Assembly: GCA_003640645.1 (NCBI GenBank) | Contig: QGHH01000001.1 | Location: forward strand, 1-64,000 | Origin: Fredinandcohnia aciditolerans | GTDB lineage: Bacteria; Bacillota; Bacilli; Bacillales; Bacillaceae_L | Length of the DNA: 64,000 bases | Direction of reading: 5' to 3' | Part shown: positions 53,867 to 62,909 of the stretch, one piece after another | Numbering within the stretch: the stretch's first letter is position 1 | Layout: the number at the start of each line of letters is the position of its first letter | Notes under the pieces: model-generated | What the model was told of the DNA's origin: nothing | Databases searched by the model: none | Seen by the model: only the letters and a program-made list of their open reading frames with translations | Position numbers and translations under genes: made by a program

Positions 53867-55141
53867 TCAACTATCCTTTTTGTGATGTCTGACCGGTAAA
53901 GTAATGACAACTTTTGTTCCGAACCCAACCTTACTTTTAATTTTAAATATTCCTTTATGGTCTTGGATAATTTTGTTACTCATCGTTAGCCCAAGTCCCA
54001 TTCCTTTTTCTTTTAATGTGAAAAATGGTTCTCCAATTTTCTCAAGGCGCTCTTTAGGGATACCTACCCCTGTGTCGATTACTTCAATTTGAACTTTATC
54101 CTCTATTCTTTTAGTACGAATTTTTGTTCTTCCTCCATTTGGCATCGCATCAATTGAATTTTTAATGACATTGACAAACACCTGGATTAGTTCATTCATA
54201 TCTCCATAAAGAACAGCATGATCTGCATCATTTTCAATGATAATCTTAACATTATAAAGGGTAGCTTCGTGTGATGTGAGCTTGATGACATAATCGAGTA
54301 ATTCTTGTAATTCAAATTCCTTTAAAATTTTACTTTGAGGCTTGGAAAATACGAGTAATTCACTAACAATCTGATTAATCCGATCAAGTTCAGAAAGGAT
54401 AATATCGGAAGTTTGAGATGTTGATTCATTCTTTTCCTTTTGCAATTGAACAAAGCCTTTAATCGTTGTCAGTGGATTGCGGATTTCATGGGCTATTCCC
54501 GCTGCCAATTCACCCACTACAGAAAGTTTTTCCCTTCTAAGCGCAAGCTCTTCAGCGGCTTTTAAGTTCGAAATATCCCTTCCAATTAGCACTAGCCCCG
54601 TTCTTTGTTCCTCTTCAAATAATGGTACTCGTATGACATCAAAAGTCTTATGTTCCTCACTTGGGATCATGATGGTTTGCTCAACCCTGGTCTTTACCCC
54701 TTTTTGCCAAGCCTCTTCATCTAATTGTGCATTCTCAATTAGATATTTCTCAAACCTTGGATACATTTTAGCCATTTCAAAATCCGTTTTGTTTTTATAA
54801 ATTTCAAAGTCAAGTTGGAATAGCTCTTTTGCATACCGATTCACACGAATCCATCTGCCCTTCCCATCTTTGAAACAGACAAAATCAGGCATCGCATTAA
54901 TAAGTGTCGACAATTCATTCTGTTCTTCTAATGCATGAACATATGCATCATTCTTCTCAATAATAAGGTGAATCAGTATGGTCGTGAAAGCGACAAAAAT
55001 TAATCCCTTCCCAATTTGAAAATAGTTAGCATATTCAGAGGGAAAACGATCAATTACATATTCAGAGAAAGTTATCCATATTAGGCTTGCCAAGAAATAG
55101 ATAAGCAACAATCTTTTCTTGAAAAGTGTTTTTACAGACAT
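53867..55141 (-). CDS. membrane PAS histidine kinase
   Basis: A 424-residue sensor kinase: two membrane helices (about 12-32 and 45-65), a PAS domain (about 75-190; DFVCFKDGKGRWIRVN), HisKA with GIAHEIRNPLTTIKGFVQL and HATPase_c with NVIKNSIDAM, DTGVGIP and GMGLGLTMS. The H-box is of the KinA-KinE type, almost the same as in the multi-PAS kinase at 36.3 kb. An orphan: no response regulator nearby. Start: ATG at 55141 with GGGGTGCTTG upstream; a longer frame to 55219 lacks one. A Spo0A phosphorelay role is inferred only. Confidence 0.85.
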   Translation of the reverse strand: MSVKTLFKKRLLLIYFLASLIWITFSEYVIDRFPSEYANYFQIGKGLIFVAFTTILIHLIIEKNDAYVHALEEQNELSTLINAMPDFVCFKDGKGRWIRVNRYAKELFQLDFEIYKNKTDFEMAKMYPRFEKYLIENAQLDEEAWQKGVKTRVEQTIMIPSEEHKTFDVIRVPLFEEEQRTGLVLIGRDISNLKAAEELALRREKLSVVGELAAGIAHEIRNPLTTIKGFVQLQKEKNESTSQTSDIILSELDRINQIVSELLVFSKPQSKILKEFELQELLDYVIKLTSHEATLYNVKIIIENDADHAVLYGDMNELIQVFVNVIKNSIDAMPNGGRTKIRTKRIEDKVQIEVIDTGVGIPKERLEKIGEPFFTLKEKGMGLGLTMSNKIIQDHKGIFKIKSKVGFGTKVVITLPVRHHKKDS

Positions 55142-55284
55142 GACAAGCACCCCATTACCATTTGACAACAAGAATATTTTTCTGTATAATAAAAATTTGT
55201 TCCCTATTAACTTTAACATAATTATTATATATAGATATAGATAAATTTAATTTTACGTTTTATCTTTTACATTTGAGAAAGACT

Positions 55285-55400
55285 TATTCACACTGGACCG
55301 GCTTCGGAGCCGAAAGGACGAAAGAGAGGTAGGGCTTTCGTTGTTTAAGATTTTCAAATCTACCGCGGCATGTATGTATCATCAATTATGTATCTAAAGT
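55285..55400 (+). other. structured non-coding stretch, possible small RNA
   Basis: Between the kinase promoter region and the VOC gene. It holds a UUCG-type hairpin CGGCT-TCGG-AGCCG (about 55303), then ACGAAAG...CTTTCGT (about 55318-55345), and no reading frame. A strong + strand terminator follows (55418-55453), although no + strand gene is present. A short transcript is possible. It does not match riboswitch cores I know. Confidence 0.3.
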
Positions 55401-55417
55401 TTTATTACGCCCAAAGT

Positions 55418-55453
55418 AAGAACCAACCGTAATGATGCGGTTGGTTCTTTTTT
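55418..55453. terminator. terminator near the VOC gene
   Basis: AAGAACCAACC-gtaatgatg-CGGTTGGTTCTT with a strong TTTTTTATTT tail on the + strand and a weaker one on the -, where it would end the VOC-family gene. Confidence 0.8.
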
Positions 55454-55455
55454 AT

Positions 55456-56208
55456 TTACAACAAGTACTTTGCACCGTGGAGGCGAATCTCTCTTTTCGC
55501 TTTCGGGTCTATTCCAACCCAAAAAGGACGTTCCCCTCTAGGCTCATTCTTTTGGCTAAAATAAACATCAATTGTGTCAAAGTGGACCTTTATCGCTTTT
55601 TGCGTAGTGCCTGGTAGCGTTGTGCTATGAACAGTACCCTTCAATAGATTTGCCCATAGATCTGCAAGACTTTCTGGCTCATTTACTGAGTATGCGATAA
55701 ACGAAATGGATTTTGAGTCTGGAACATAAATTCCTTTTTCATAAAGTTCTTTTTCTCTTACAACATCATCATCTCCCCACTCAATAAAAAATGGCATTGG
55801 ATGGCTGTGGTCAAAAAAGAGCATCGACCATTCAAGAAGGGTTCCATCCGGTCGAATTCTTGAGCCTGGGAAGGGGCCAATTGTTTTGATGCCTTTTTGT
55901 GTAAGCTCCTTCTTGATATTATCAATTGAGTTTGTTCGAAAGGCAATTTGAGAAAGCCCTTCTCCTCGTTTATAGTCCTCGTACAAATGACGGCTAAATG
56001 GATGATTACCTTCCTTCGTAATCTCTAGTTTGTTAATTCCAATCCATTCGATATAGGTAAGATTCTTAAAATAACATAACGTATTATAGGTACCCCAAAT
56101 CTCGTGATTACCACCTTTTGCCGTATGGAAACCAAAAAGTTTAAACGCTGTCATGGCCTCAAATGGATCATTTACATAATGGACAACATGGTCAAAACGA
56201 ATTTCCAC
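55456..56208 (-). CDS. VOC-superfamily glyoxalase-like protein
   Basis: A 250-residue protein with a glyoxalase-like (PF13468-type) fold: starts MEIRFDHVVHYVNDPFEAMT with the metal-ligand-type histidine pair, HPFSRHLYEDYKRGEGL near 70-86, and a second module from about 160. Many relatives are uncharacterised dioxygenase or isomerase-like proteins; the substrate is unknown. GGAGATGATGGCG precedes the ATG. Single gene; no neighbours suggest a pathway. Confidence 0.82.
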   Translation of the reverse strand: MEIRFDHVVHYVNDPFEAMTAFKLFGFHTAKGGNHEIWGTYNTLCYFKNLTYIEWIGINKLEITKEGNHPFSRHLYEDYKRGEGLSQIAFRTNSIDNIKKELTQKGIKTIGPFPGSRIRPDGTLLEWSMLFFDHSHPMPFFIEWGDDDVVREKELYEKGIYVPDSKSISFIAYSVNEPESLADLWANLLKGTVHSTTLPGTTQKAIKVHFDTIDVYFSQKNEPRGERPFWVGIDPKAKREIRLHGAKYLL

Positions 56209-56282
56209 GCCATCATCTCCCTAGCCTGTTTTTTTTATTTTACCATAAGGCTGCTTTTTCGCAGACTTTGTTGTTCTTTATT

Positions 56283-56402
56283 AATGTTTTCCGCTCCAGG
56301 TGGACGCTTTCCGCGGGCGTGGCTTGAGCCTCCTCGTCGCTGTCCCTTCTGCGGGGTCACAAGTCTCACGCTTTTCCCGCAGGAGTCGCCACCTTACGCT
56401 CC
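56283..56402. repeat. Bacillaceae GC-rich intergenic repeat
   Basis: About 120 bp, much richer in G+C than its surroundings, with CGCTTTCCGCGGGCGTGGCT, then CTCCTCG and the CCCGCAGGAGTCG end. I recognise this block (CCGCGGG...CCCGCAGGAGTC) as a repeat common in intergenic regions of many Bacillaceae. Its function is unknown; it is strongly structured. It sits upstream of the VOC gene. Confidence 0.7.
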
Positions 56403-56437
56403 AATTTACTAGGTTTACAAATTAGCCTACCATAAAA

Positions 56438-56468
56438 AAATAAGACCCTTTTAATCGGGTCTTATTTT
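56438..56468. terminator. bidirectional terminator after tcyP
   Basis: AATAAGACCC-ttttaatc-GGGTCTTATT, a perfect 10-bp stem with A and T runs at either side. Confidence 0.85.
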
Positions 56469-56477
56469 CAACTACTA

Positions 56478-57860
56478 TTATGCACCCAGTTGTTGAGTTG
56501 GGTTTGTATAGGTTTCAGTGTCAAGCTCTTTTGTTACTTTACTTGTAAGAACACCTGCTGTCATACTACCGCTCACGTTAAGTGCTGTACGTCCCATGTC
56601 AATTAAAGGTTCGACTGATATTAATAAACCTGCTAATGCTACTGGAAGGTCAAGTGCTGATAATACAAGGATGGCAGCAAAAGTTGCTCCTCCTCCAACA
56701 CCAGCAACACCGAAGGAACTAATCGCTACAATCACTACTACTGTTAAGATAAAACTTGGATCCAAAGGATTAATACCCACTGTTGGTGCAATCATTATCG
56801 CGAGCATCGCAGGGTACACACCTGCACATCCGTTTTGTCCAATGGAAAGTCCAAATGAACCTGCGAAGTTTGCAATTCCTTCTGGAACACCTAAATCATT
56901 TGTTTGTGCTTTAATGTTAAGTGGTAATGTACCTGCACTACTACGAGATGTAAACGCGAAAGTTAATACAGGAAAAGCCTTTTTAACATACGTAATTGGA
57001 TTCAATCCTGCTAATGTAATTAACAATAAGTGAATCGCAAACACAATCAATAACGCAACATATGATGCTACAACAAATTTACCAAGCTTATAAATCGCAC
57101 CATAATCACTCGTAGCTGTCACTCGTGTCATAATCGCTAGAACTCCATATGGAGTTAAACGTAAAATTAACGTTACAACACGCATGATAATCGAATAAAG
57201 TGCATCGATAATTTTCGCAAACAATTCTGCATTCTCAGGATCTTTACGACGAACTCCAAGGAATGCAATTCCTATGAAAGCCGCAAAGATAACAATAGCT
57301 ATAGTCGAAGTGGAACGAGCACCAGTAAAATCTAAGAATGGATTTGCAGGCAATAAGTCAACAATCTGTTCTGGGAATGTTTTATCTTGAATACCGGCAT
57401 ATCGTTCTTCCAACGACGCTCCTCTAGCTTGTTCTGCTTCTCCAGCTTCAATTTGAATAGCTTCTAAGTCAAATACAACCGTTGTTCCAATTGCAACAAG
57501 TGCTGAAAGTGCAGTTGTACCCACTAAAATTCCAAGGATTAAAACACTAATTTTTCCGATATTATTTGCCAATTTCATTTTTGTAAAAGCTGATACGATG
57601 GAAATGAACACTAGTGGCATAACTATCATTTGTAAAAACTTCACATAACCATTTCCGACGATATTAAACCAACTAATTGACTCGGAAATGATTTCTGAAT
57701 CAACACCATAAATGAGTTGTAGGACGAGACCAAAGACAATCCCTAGTCCTAGTGCTGCAAATACACGTTTTGAAAATGAGACATGTTTTTTCTGCATATA
57801 AAACAATAATAGTAATAATAAGACCATCAAAACGATATTTACAATACCAAGTATACTCAT
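56478..57860 (-). CDS. tcyP: sodium/cystine symporter TcyP-like
   Basis: A 460-residue DAACS-family (GltP/DctA) symporter with about eight membrane helices and re-entrant loops. Signature regions: FTSRSSAGTLPLNIKAQ, NGCAGVYPAMLAIMIAPT and GVGGGATFAAILVL. Length and sequence correspond to B. subtilis TcyP (463 residues), the high-affinity L-cystine importer, rather than to glutamate carriers. ATG at 57860 with AAGGGGG nine bases upstream; an in-frame upstream ATG lacks a site. I see no CymR or S-box signal upstream. Confidence 0.9.
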   Translation of the reverse strand: MSILGIVNIVLMVLLLLLLFYMQKKHVSFSKRVFAALGLGIVFGLVLQLIYGVDSEIISESISWFNIVGNGYVKFLQMIVMPLVFISIVSAFTKMKLANNIGKISVLILGILVGTTALSALVAIGTTVVFDLEAIQIEAGEAEQARGASLEERYAGIQDKTFPEQIVDLLPANPFLDFTGARSTSTIAIVIFAAFIGIAFLGVRRKDPENAELFAKIIDALYSIIMRVVTLILRLTPYGVLAIMTRVTATSDYGAIYKLGKFVVASYVALLIVFAIHLLLITLAGLNPITYVKKAFPVLTFAFTSRSSAGTLPLNIKAQTNDLGVPEGIANFAGSFGLSIGQNGCAGVYPAMLAIMIAPTVGINPLDPSFILTVVVIVAISSFGVAGVGGGATFAAILVLSALDLPVALAGLLISVEPLIDMGRTALNVSGSMTAGVLTSKVTKELDTETYTNPTQQLGA

Positions 57861-57977
57861 ATGTATTACCCCCTTTTTATTTACTAATGTATTAAAATAT
57901 AATTGCTTACTGACCATACGTCAAGTACAAAATTCCCTAAGTAAAAATATAAAAGGATTTTCTCTCAAAAACTAATA

Positions 57978-58003
57978 CGTCTAGAATCAATTGATTCTAG
58001 ACG
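57978..58003 (-). terminator. palindrome after the VWA-like gene
   Basis: CGTCTAGAATC-AATT-GATTCTAGACG, a perfect 11-bp stem followed by GTATTAGTTTTTG on the - strand, so a fair terminator. Confidence 0.6.
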
Positions 58004-58014
58004 CCATCCAATCT

Positions 58015-58422
58015 TTATGCAACTTTTATAGCTTTTCCAAACGGGACTTTTGGTACATAATCATCTGGAACTAGCCAAAACACTTCAGCTTTTACATCTA
58101 ACTCATCGTAAAAATAACCGGTAACATCGGTTATATAAAAAAGAGTATCAATTTTCTCTTCGTCCGCCCATTCCAGCACCTCAGTATAGGAGGACTTGCC
58201 ATGCGTATAATATTTAATGGTAGGGTTTTGAATCGGTGTGATGGTTCTAATTTTAAAATCAGCTTGGACAAGCTGAGTTTCTGGGATCATTTCACCAAAA
58301 AACTTTATGATATTGTTAATTAAAACTGAACGGACCTGATTTGTTGATGTATCAATTGCTAATGCTATTTTTTTACCTTTACGGTCCTTAAGTAAACCCA
58401 TTAGTGACCTTTGCCATCTCAC
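58015..58422 (-). CDS. short VWA-like domain protein (DUF2201-like)
   Basis: A 135-residue protein resembling only the C-terminal vWA-like part of DUF2201 putative metallopeptidases: IALAIDTSTNQVRS (MIDAS-like) near residue 20, then IDTLFYITDVTGYFYDE. The N-terminal metallopeptidase part is absent. A clear promoter lies directly upstream, so it is an intact stand-alone gene rather than an obvious fragment. The start is GTG with GAGGAGTTGAGG upstream. Function unknown. Confidence 0.6.
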   Translation of the reverse strand: MRWQRSLMGLLKDRKGKKIALAIDTSTNQVRSVLINNIIKFFGEMIPETQLVQADFKIRTITPIQNPTIKYYTHGKSSYTEVLEWADEEKIDTLFYITDVTGYFYDELDVKAEVFWLVPDDYVPKVPFGKAIKVA

Positions 58423-58442
58423 GCATCCTCAACTCCTCATGC

Positions 58443-58471
58443 ATAATAACCAAAGGATGATTACTTGTCTA
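58443..58471 (-). promoter_or_regulatory. promoter of the VWA-like gene
   Basis: On the - strand TAGACA (58471-58466), 17-bp spacer, TATTAT (58448-58443), about 20 bp before the GTG start. Confidence 0.6.
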
Positions 58472-58542
58472 GTTTAAGCGACTAGAAACTAGAGAAATTT
58501 TAACTCCTCGAAAAGAGGCAAAAGGCTCCTCTCTTGTCGGGG

Positions 58543-58595
58543 TCTCCGACGCACAGGAAATGTTAGTGCCAACTTTGCTACAGGACGTGGAGCCT
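58543..58595. repeat. second dispersed repeat, partial copy
   Basis: CCGACGCACAGGAAATG..., then CTACAGGACGTGG: the same core as at 15278-15325, about 70 percent alike by eye. Surrounding sequence in the 58423-58762 gap is A/T-rich and shows no gene. Confidence 0.55.
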
Positions 58596-58762
58596 TTGTC
58601 GGCCAATTTTTTCATTTCTGGGCGAGTCGCTTTCAGTTTTCTTCCTTGGCTCCACTATTTTGTCACGTTTTTCGACTAAATATGAACGGTTTAAATAACA
58701 ATACTTGGATAGGTTATAGGCGTGAGCAAAGGTAAAACTATCAATAATTGGGGGAATGAAAA

Positions 58763-59041
58763 ATGAAAATTTCGAAACAAGAGTTAGTCCAAAAACTTGA
58801 ATTAAATAACGGATATGGATTTGTTGAATTAAATGGGGTACTTCATGAAATTAGACTCCTTGCTGGAAATCAAATCGCTTTTTCAGGTGCATGTTGGAGA
58901 TGGGAACAAACAGAGATGCCATCAGCCAATGGGGACTATAACGTGGTAACAGATGTACTTATAGAAGGGGAACCGGTCATACCAAGTTTTCCTACTAAGG
59001 ATTCCTATGAATTCTACGAAACAGTTTCAGACTTTTCTTAA
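58763..59041 (+). CDS. hypothetical protein, 92 residues
   Basis: A soluble acidic protein starting MKISKQELVQKLELNNGYGF and containing ACWRWEQTEMPSANGDYNVV. No family recognised; no signal or membrane segment. GGGGGAATGAAAA precedes the ATG. It is followed 75 bp later by the thioredoxin-like gene on the same strand and may be co-transcribed with it; no function can be assigned. Confidence 0.7.
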   Translation: MKISKQELVQKLELNNGYGFVELNGVLHEIRLLAGNQIAFSGACWRWEQTEMPSANGDYNVVTDVLIEGEPVIPSFPTKDSYEFYETVSDFS

Positions 59042-59116
59042 GCATCTTTGTGGTTACATTTTCCTTTTTCATTTATAGTAAATTTAAACAAAAAAAATTT
59101 GGAGGAGGAATACATA

Positions 59117-59677
59117 ATGTCAAACTTAAAACCATGGTTTGAAAAAGGCATGAACCAATACGAATACATTAACAGCATGCAAGTTCACAAGGAAAACCTT
59201 TTAAAAGTATATAATGGGTTTCAATTAGACGAAGCTGACAAAGAATTACTTCATGTGCTTCAAGAAAAAGAATTAAAAGCAATCATTTTAACAGCTGATT
59301 GGTGCGGAGATGCAATGGTAAATCTCCCTATTTTAATGAGAATTGCGGACGAAGCTTTACTTGAAACTCGCTTTCTAATCCGTGATGAGAATTTAGAGTT
59401 GATGGATCAATACCTTACAAATGGAAAAGCCCGTTCGATTCCAATCATTATTTTCGTTAATAAAGAGTTTGAAGAGGTTGGTAAATGGGGACCAAGATCT
59501 CCAGAGGCTCAAGCTGTAGCTGATGAATTAAAGGCAAATGTACCTGATAAAGAGTCTCCTCAATACGACGCGGCTTTCAAAGCATTTATTAGATCGTTCA
59601 CAGAACGTATCACTACAGACGAAGTGCTTTGGAGAGATATTAAAAATAGCATAATTGCTACATTAAAAAACGCATAA
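59117..59677 (+). CDS. thioredoxin-like protein with WCGDA motif
   Basis: A 186-residue thioredoxin-fold protein (thioredoxin_9 type): LTADWCGDAMVNLPILMRI with Cys63 and Ala66, so the second active-site cysteine is missing. The cis-proline follows in KARSIPIIIFVNKEF. With one cysteine, a mixed-disulfide, bacilliredoxin-like or non-redox role is likelier than classical dithiol reduction. TTTGGAGGAGGAATACATA precedes the ATG at 59117; a longer frame to 59048 has no site. No signal peptide. Confidence 0.85.
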   Translation: MSNLKPWFEKGMNQYEYINSMQVHKENLLKVYNGFQLDEADKELLHVLQEKELKAIILTADWCGDAMVNLPILMRIADEALLETRFLIRDENLELMDQYLTNGKARSIPIIIFVNKEFEEVGKWGPRSPEAQAVADELKANVPDKESPQYDAAFKAFIRSFTERITTDEVLWRDIKNSIIATLKNA

Positions 59678-59707
59678 TTATTGAACACTAAAACATATAC
59701 TATATTT

Positions 59708-59775
59708 GAGACCGTCCACCACTTCCAACTTCGCATCGTTGCGGGACTAACCAGAACGGAAATGCGGGCGGTCTC
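59708..59775. terminator. long bidirectional hairpin
   Basis: GAGACCGtCC pairs with GGgCGGTCTC over a 48-nt inner region with a further small stem; TTTATG follows. It sits between the convergent thioredoxin-like and membrane protein genes. Confidence 0.6.
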
Positions 59776-59784
59776 TTTATGTGT

Positions 59785-60285
59785 TTAAATTGGTAAAAAT
59801 ATATGCACCAAAAAGAGAATAGTAAAAATAAATGACGATGTATAATGAAACTTCCGGCGAAAACCGGAGGATTTTTTATGACGTAGATATCCTGCAAAAA
59901 GAGTAATTGCTAAAAATAGAATAGCTAACATCCCGCTTATCATCTTTGGATTTACATACCCTATTAGCTCCCCTAGCTTTACAAGCATGATTCCTCCATG
60001 AAACACGATTAATATCGTACCGATGATTGCAAGCTTGATATGAGATTTCATCATTTGTCGTGACATTTTCGCAAGTGTTATTTTGAATTTCCGTACCTTC
60101 GTCCTGCGGATTACGAGAAAGATAAAATACATATTCACATTTATGATAAATAGGATGATTGCTATTTGAGCGAAAACCTGCCCTAGTGTGATGATATGCG
60201 AATCATGCAACCTAAAAATCCATATATATATAATTGTACTAATCACAAGTAGCGCATTTATAATAATCCAAATATAATAGGCCAT
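59785..60285 (-). CDS. four- or five-helix membrane protein
   Basis: A 166-residue membrane protein with segments at about 4-22, 33-57, 85-105, 118-137 and 148-165, linked by basic loops (IRRTKVRKFKITLAKMSRQ, RHKKSSGFRRKFHY). Histidines lie at or near helix ends (SHIKLAI, IVFHGGIM, RKFHYTSS, LVHIFL), which could bind heme as in cytochrome b561-like proteins, but no family is certain. AGGGGAGGTAAGTA precedes the ATG. Confidence 0.7.
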   Translation of the reverse strand: MAYYIWIIINALLVISTIIYIWIFRLHDSHIITLGQVFAQIAIILFIINVNMYFIFLVIRRTKVRKFKITLAKMSRQMMKSHIKLAIIGTILIVFHGGIMLVKLGELIGYVNPKMISGMLAILFLAITLFAGYLRHKKSSGFRRKFHYTSSFIFTILFLVHIFLPI

Positions 60286-60420
60286 TACTTACCTCCCCTT
60301 CTATCTTGTTCCCATTTTATCAGATAGTAAGAAAACTAGTTGTGTATGATGTCACTAGATGTACTTGTATTCTCCTATTTTTCGCATCTGTGGGGGATAT
60401 AGATATGGTTTGATGGTTTA

Positions 60421-60546
60421 CTCTCTCCTAATTTCATCCAATCTCAAGGATGTTAACCAGGTTTGCTAGTTCGCTCTCTCCTAATTTCATCCAATCTCAA
60501 GGATGTTAACCAGGTTTGCTGGTTCGCTCTCTCCTAATTTCATCCC
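60421..60546. repeat. 53-bp tandem repeat, 2.4 copies
   Basis: Units start at 60421, 60474 and 60527 (the last partial) with CTCTCTCCTAATTTCATCC...; the first two differ at one base (tttgctAgttc versus tttgctGgttc). It is unrelated to the 52-bp array. The remaining 60286-60646 gap holds nothing else recognised. Confidence 0.9.
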
Positions 60547-60646
60547 ATAGGCTACTCATTTGCTGTATGTGTTAGTTTCCATCCTCCTAATCTACTTTTA
60601 AACGTGCTAAAATTAAAAGAGAAAGAAGGAAAATGGAGGGAATTTG

Positions 60647-60877
60647 ATGTCTACATGTAATATCGATCATTCAAAAGATGACGTTGTTAAAAAGCTCCAG
60701 AGCCAGAAAAGCTTTTTGCCCAAAGAGCTCTATAACAAGGCTGCTCAGTTTTTAGAGCACGAGCAAACACAACTAACATTAAATGAATTGTTTCATCTAT
60801 TAAAGAAATATGATTTAGTGGCTGAAGAAGAACAACAAAAGCGGAATCTTGCAATGGTGGAACTCTTCCAAGCATAA
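60647..60877 (+). CDS. small helical hypothetical protein
   Basis: A 76-residue charged helical protein (starts MSTCNIDHSKDDVVKKLQSQ, ends VAEEEQQKRNLAMVELFQA). AAAATGGAGGG precedes the ATG at 60647. The LPKELYNKAAQFLEHEQTQL stretch would form two helices. No family recognised and no functional motif visible. It ends at a terminator shared with recQ. Confidence 0.75.
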   Translation: MSTCNIDHSKDDVVKKLQSQKSFLPKELYNKAAQFLEHEQTQLTLNELFHLLKKYDLVAEEEQQKRNLAMVELFQA

Positions 60878-60879
60878 CG

Positions 60880-60910
60880 AAAGGCACCACAACCTACTGT
60901 GGTGCCTTTT
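60880..60910. terminator. bidirectional terminator
   Basis: AAAGGCACCACA-accta-cTGTGGTGCCTTT, a perfect 12-bp stem between the convergent 76-residue gene and recQ. Confidence 0.9.
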
Positions 60911-60918
60911 GTCTATAC

Positions 60919-62706
60919 TTATTTAACAACTGCATTTTTCTCCTCGACGTACTTGCGAATCACAGAAAGGAAATCCTCCCCGTATCGTTCCAGTTTTGTC
61001 TTAGCAACGCCTTTAATTTCAAGCAACTCTTTTTCATCCGTCGGCGCCACTTCACTCATTTCACGTAATGTACTATCCGAAAAGACGATATATGGTGGCA
61101 CTTGATCTCGAGTAGAGATTTCTTTTCTGACCTCTCGAAGAATTTCAAATAATGTATTATCAGTAACAATCTGTTTTTTCGTCACCTGTTCCTTCTTATA
61201 AATTTTTACTTCTCCTTTAAGAACAGGAAGTGCTTTTGCATCAAGAATCAGCACTGGATACTGAGAGTTTGTCAATTTGACATATCCTTCGGCTGCTAAA
61301 TAGTCGATTAAACCCACAATTTGTTTTTCGGAATACTGCATGAGCAGTCCATATGTGCTTAATGTTGTAAATCCTAATTCAAGGATTTTTTTGTTTCTTG
61401 ATCCTTTCAGCACCTGAGCAACTAACGTCTTTCCAAATCGTTCTTTCATTCGTTTAATACAGGAAAACACCATTAGTGCTTCTGTGGTTACATCTATTTT
61501 TTCACGGTTATCGGTACAGTTAAAACAACGGCCACATTCGGGACTTTCGTTCTCTCCGAAGTATTCTAGAATATAGGTTTGTAGGCATTTTTCTGTATGA
61601 CAATAATCAATCATTTGCTGTAGCTTATGATATTCTTGCTCTTTTTTACCTTCATCCATAGTTGATTGCTCAATCAGGAACTTTTGTAGTTGGATATCCT
61701 GTGAAGCAAATAATAGATAACAATCACTTTTTTCACCATCACGCCCTGCTCGTCCCGCTTCCTGGTAATACGCTTCAATATTCTTCGGAAGGTTATAGTG
61801 AATGACAAATCTTACGTTACTTTTGTCAATCCCCATCCCAAACGCATTTGTTGCAATCATAACATTGACGGTATCAAATAAGAAATCCTCTTGAGCCCTT
61901 TTTCGCTCTTCATCGGAAAGGCCAGCATGGTATTTTCCTACTGAATGTCCTTCTTTTTCTAAAAACGAATGAAGTTCATTAACTTCACGGCGCGTTGCAG
62001 CATACACAATTCCGGATTGGTTATTATTTTCTTTTAAAAAACTTTTGACAAAATCTCGCTTATTTTCACCTTTTAGGATATTAAATGTTAAATTTTCTCT
62101 AGCAAACCCGGTAATAAAAACAGCAGATGGGGTAATTTGCAATTGGCTGCAAATATCATCCTTAACTTCAACAGTAGCGGTTGCAGTCAATGCCGCAACA
62201 ACGGGCTTTTTCGGTAATTCTGCAATCATATATTGGATGTTTCGATAACTAGGCCTGAAATCATGTCCCCACTGTGAAATACAATGCGCTTCATCAACAG
62301 CAATCATTGAAATTGGGATAGAAGATAATAGGGATCGAAATTGAGAGGATTCGAGTCGTTCAGGAGCAATATAAATAATTTTATAACGGCCAAGCCTTGC
62401 ATCCTGCAGTCTTTCCTGAATTTCCTGCAAAGAAATACTACTATTGATATAAGTTGCGGCAATTCCAACTCCGAGCAAAGTGTCTACCTGGTCCTTCATC
62501 AATGAGATCAAAGGAGAAATGACGATTGTTACTCCATCAAAAATCAAGGCTGGAATTTGATAGCATAAAGACTTTCCGCCTCCAGTTGGCATAATCGCAA
62601 GCGTATCGTTTCCTTCTAAAATGTTCTCTATAATGGATTCCTGCCCAGGTCTAAAGGAAGAATATCCAAAATACGACTGTAATGCCTGTTTTGCTTGTTC
62701 AATCAT
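60919..62706 (-). CDS. recQ: ATP-dependent DNA helicase RecQ
   Basis: A 595-residue RecQ helicase unwinding forked DNA in recombination and repair. Motif [21 protein letters not shown] box [19 protein letters not shown], motif [15 protein letters not shown] zinc cysteines ([10 protein letters not shown]...CGRCFNC) and a C-terminal HRDC domain from about 520 ([14 protein letters not shown]). The full-length architecture corresponds to B. subtilis RecQ rather than the shorter RecS. ATG at 62706, seven bases after AAGGTG; a GTG further upstream lies inside that site. Confidence 0.97.
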   Translation of the reverse strand: MIEQAKQALQSYFGYSSFRPGQESIIENILEGNDTLAIMPTGGGKSLCYQIPALIFDGVTIVISPLISLMKDQVDTLLGVGIAATYINSSISLQEIQERLQDARLGRYKIIYIAPERLESSQFRSLLSSIPISMIAVDEAHCISQWGHDFRPSYRNIQYMIAELPKKPVVAALTATATVEVKDDICSQLQITPSAVFITGFARENLTFNILKGENKRDFVKSFLKENNNQSGIVYAATRREVNELHSFLEKEGHSVGKYHAGLSDEERKRAQEDFLFDTVNVMIATNAFGMGIDKSNVRFVIHYNLPKNIEAYYQEAGRAGRDGEKSDCYLLFASQDIQLQKFLIEQSTMDEGKKEQEYHKLQQMIDYCHTEKCLQTYILEYFGENESPECGRCFNCTDNREKIDVTTEALMVFSCIKRMKERFGKTLVAQVLKGSRNKKILELGFTTLSTYGLLMQYSEKQIVGLIDYLAAEGYVKLTNSQYPVLILDAKALPVLKGEVKIYKKEQVTKKQIVTDNTLFEILREVRKEISTRDQVPPYIVFSDSTLREMSEVAPTDEKELLEIKGVAKTKLERYGEDFLSVIRKYVEEKNAVVK

Positions 62707-62846
62707 AAAAAACACCTTTTTAATTTTATTTTACTAATTTCTGCAAAAATGTGCGTTTGACGTAGTGTACTACCCCACATGTCCGCATGACTTTGTGCAT
62801 ACTATACAGTGTGGTGTTAGCTCCTTATTCTTTATCTGTTCGTGTT

Positions 62847-62876
62847 AGGAAGTGAGTATTCACTTCCTCTTTTTTG
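62847..62876 (+). terminator. orphan terminator-like hairpin
   Basis: AGGAAGTGA-gta-TTCACTTCCT with TCTTTTTTG on the + strand. No + strand gene precedes it; the yeiH promoter lies after it. It could end an antisense or small transcript, or insulate the transporter from upstream read-through. Confidence 0.6.
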
Positions 62877-62909
62877 TTCCACGATGTGGGTCACAAAGAA
62901 GTTGTATTA

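Noticed and set aside
55285-55400. c-di-GMP (GEMM) riboswitch
   Set aside because: CGGCTTCGGAGCCG and GAAAG-like parts suggested it, but the conserved GEMM core (CAAACC..., GACGCAAAGC) is absent.
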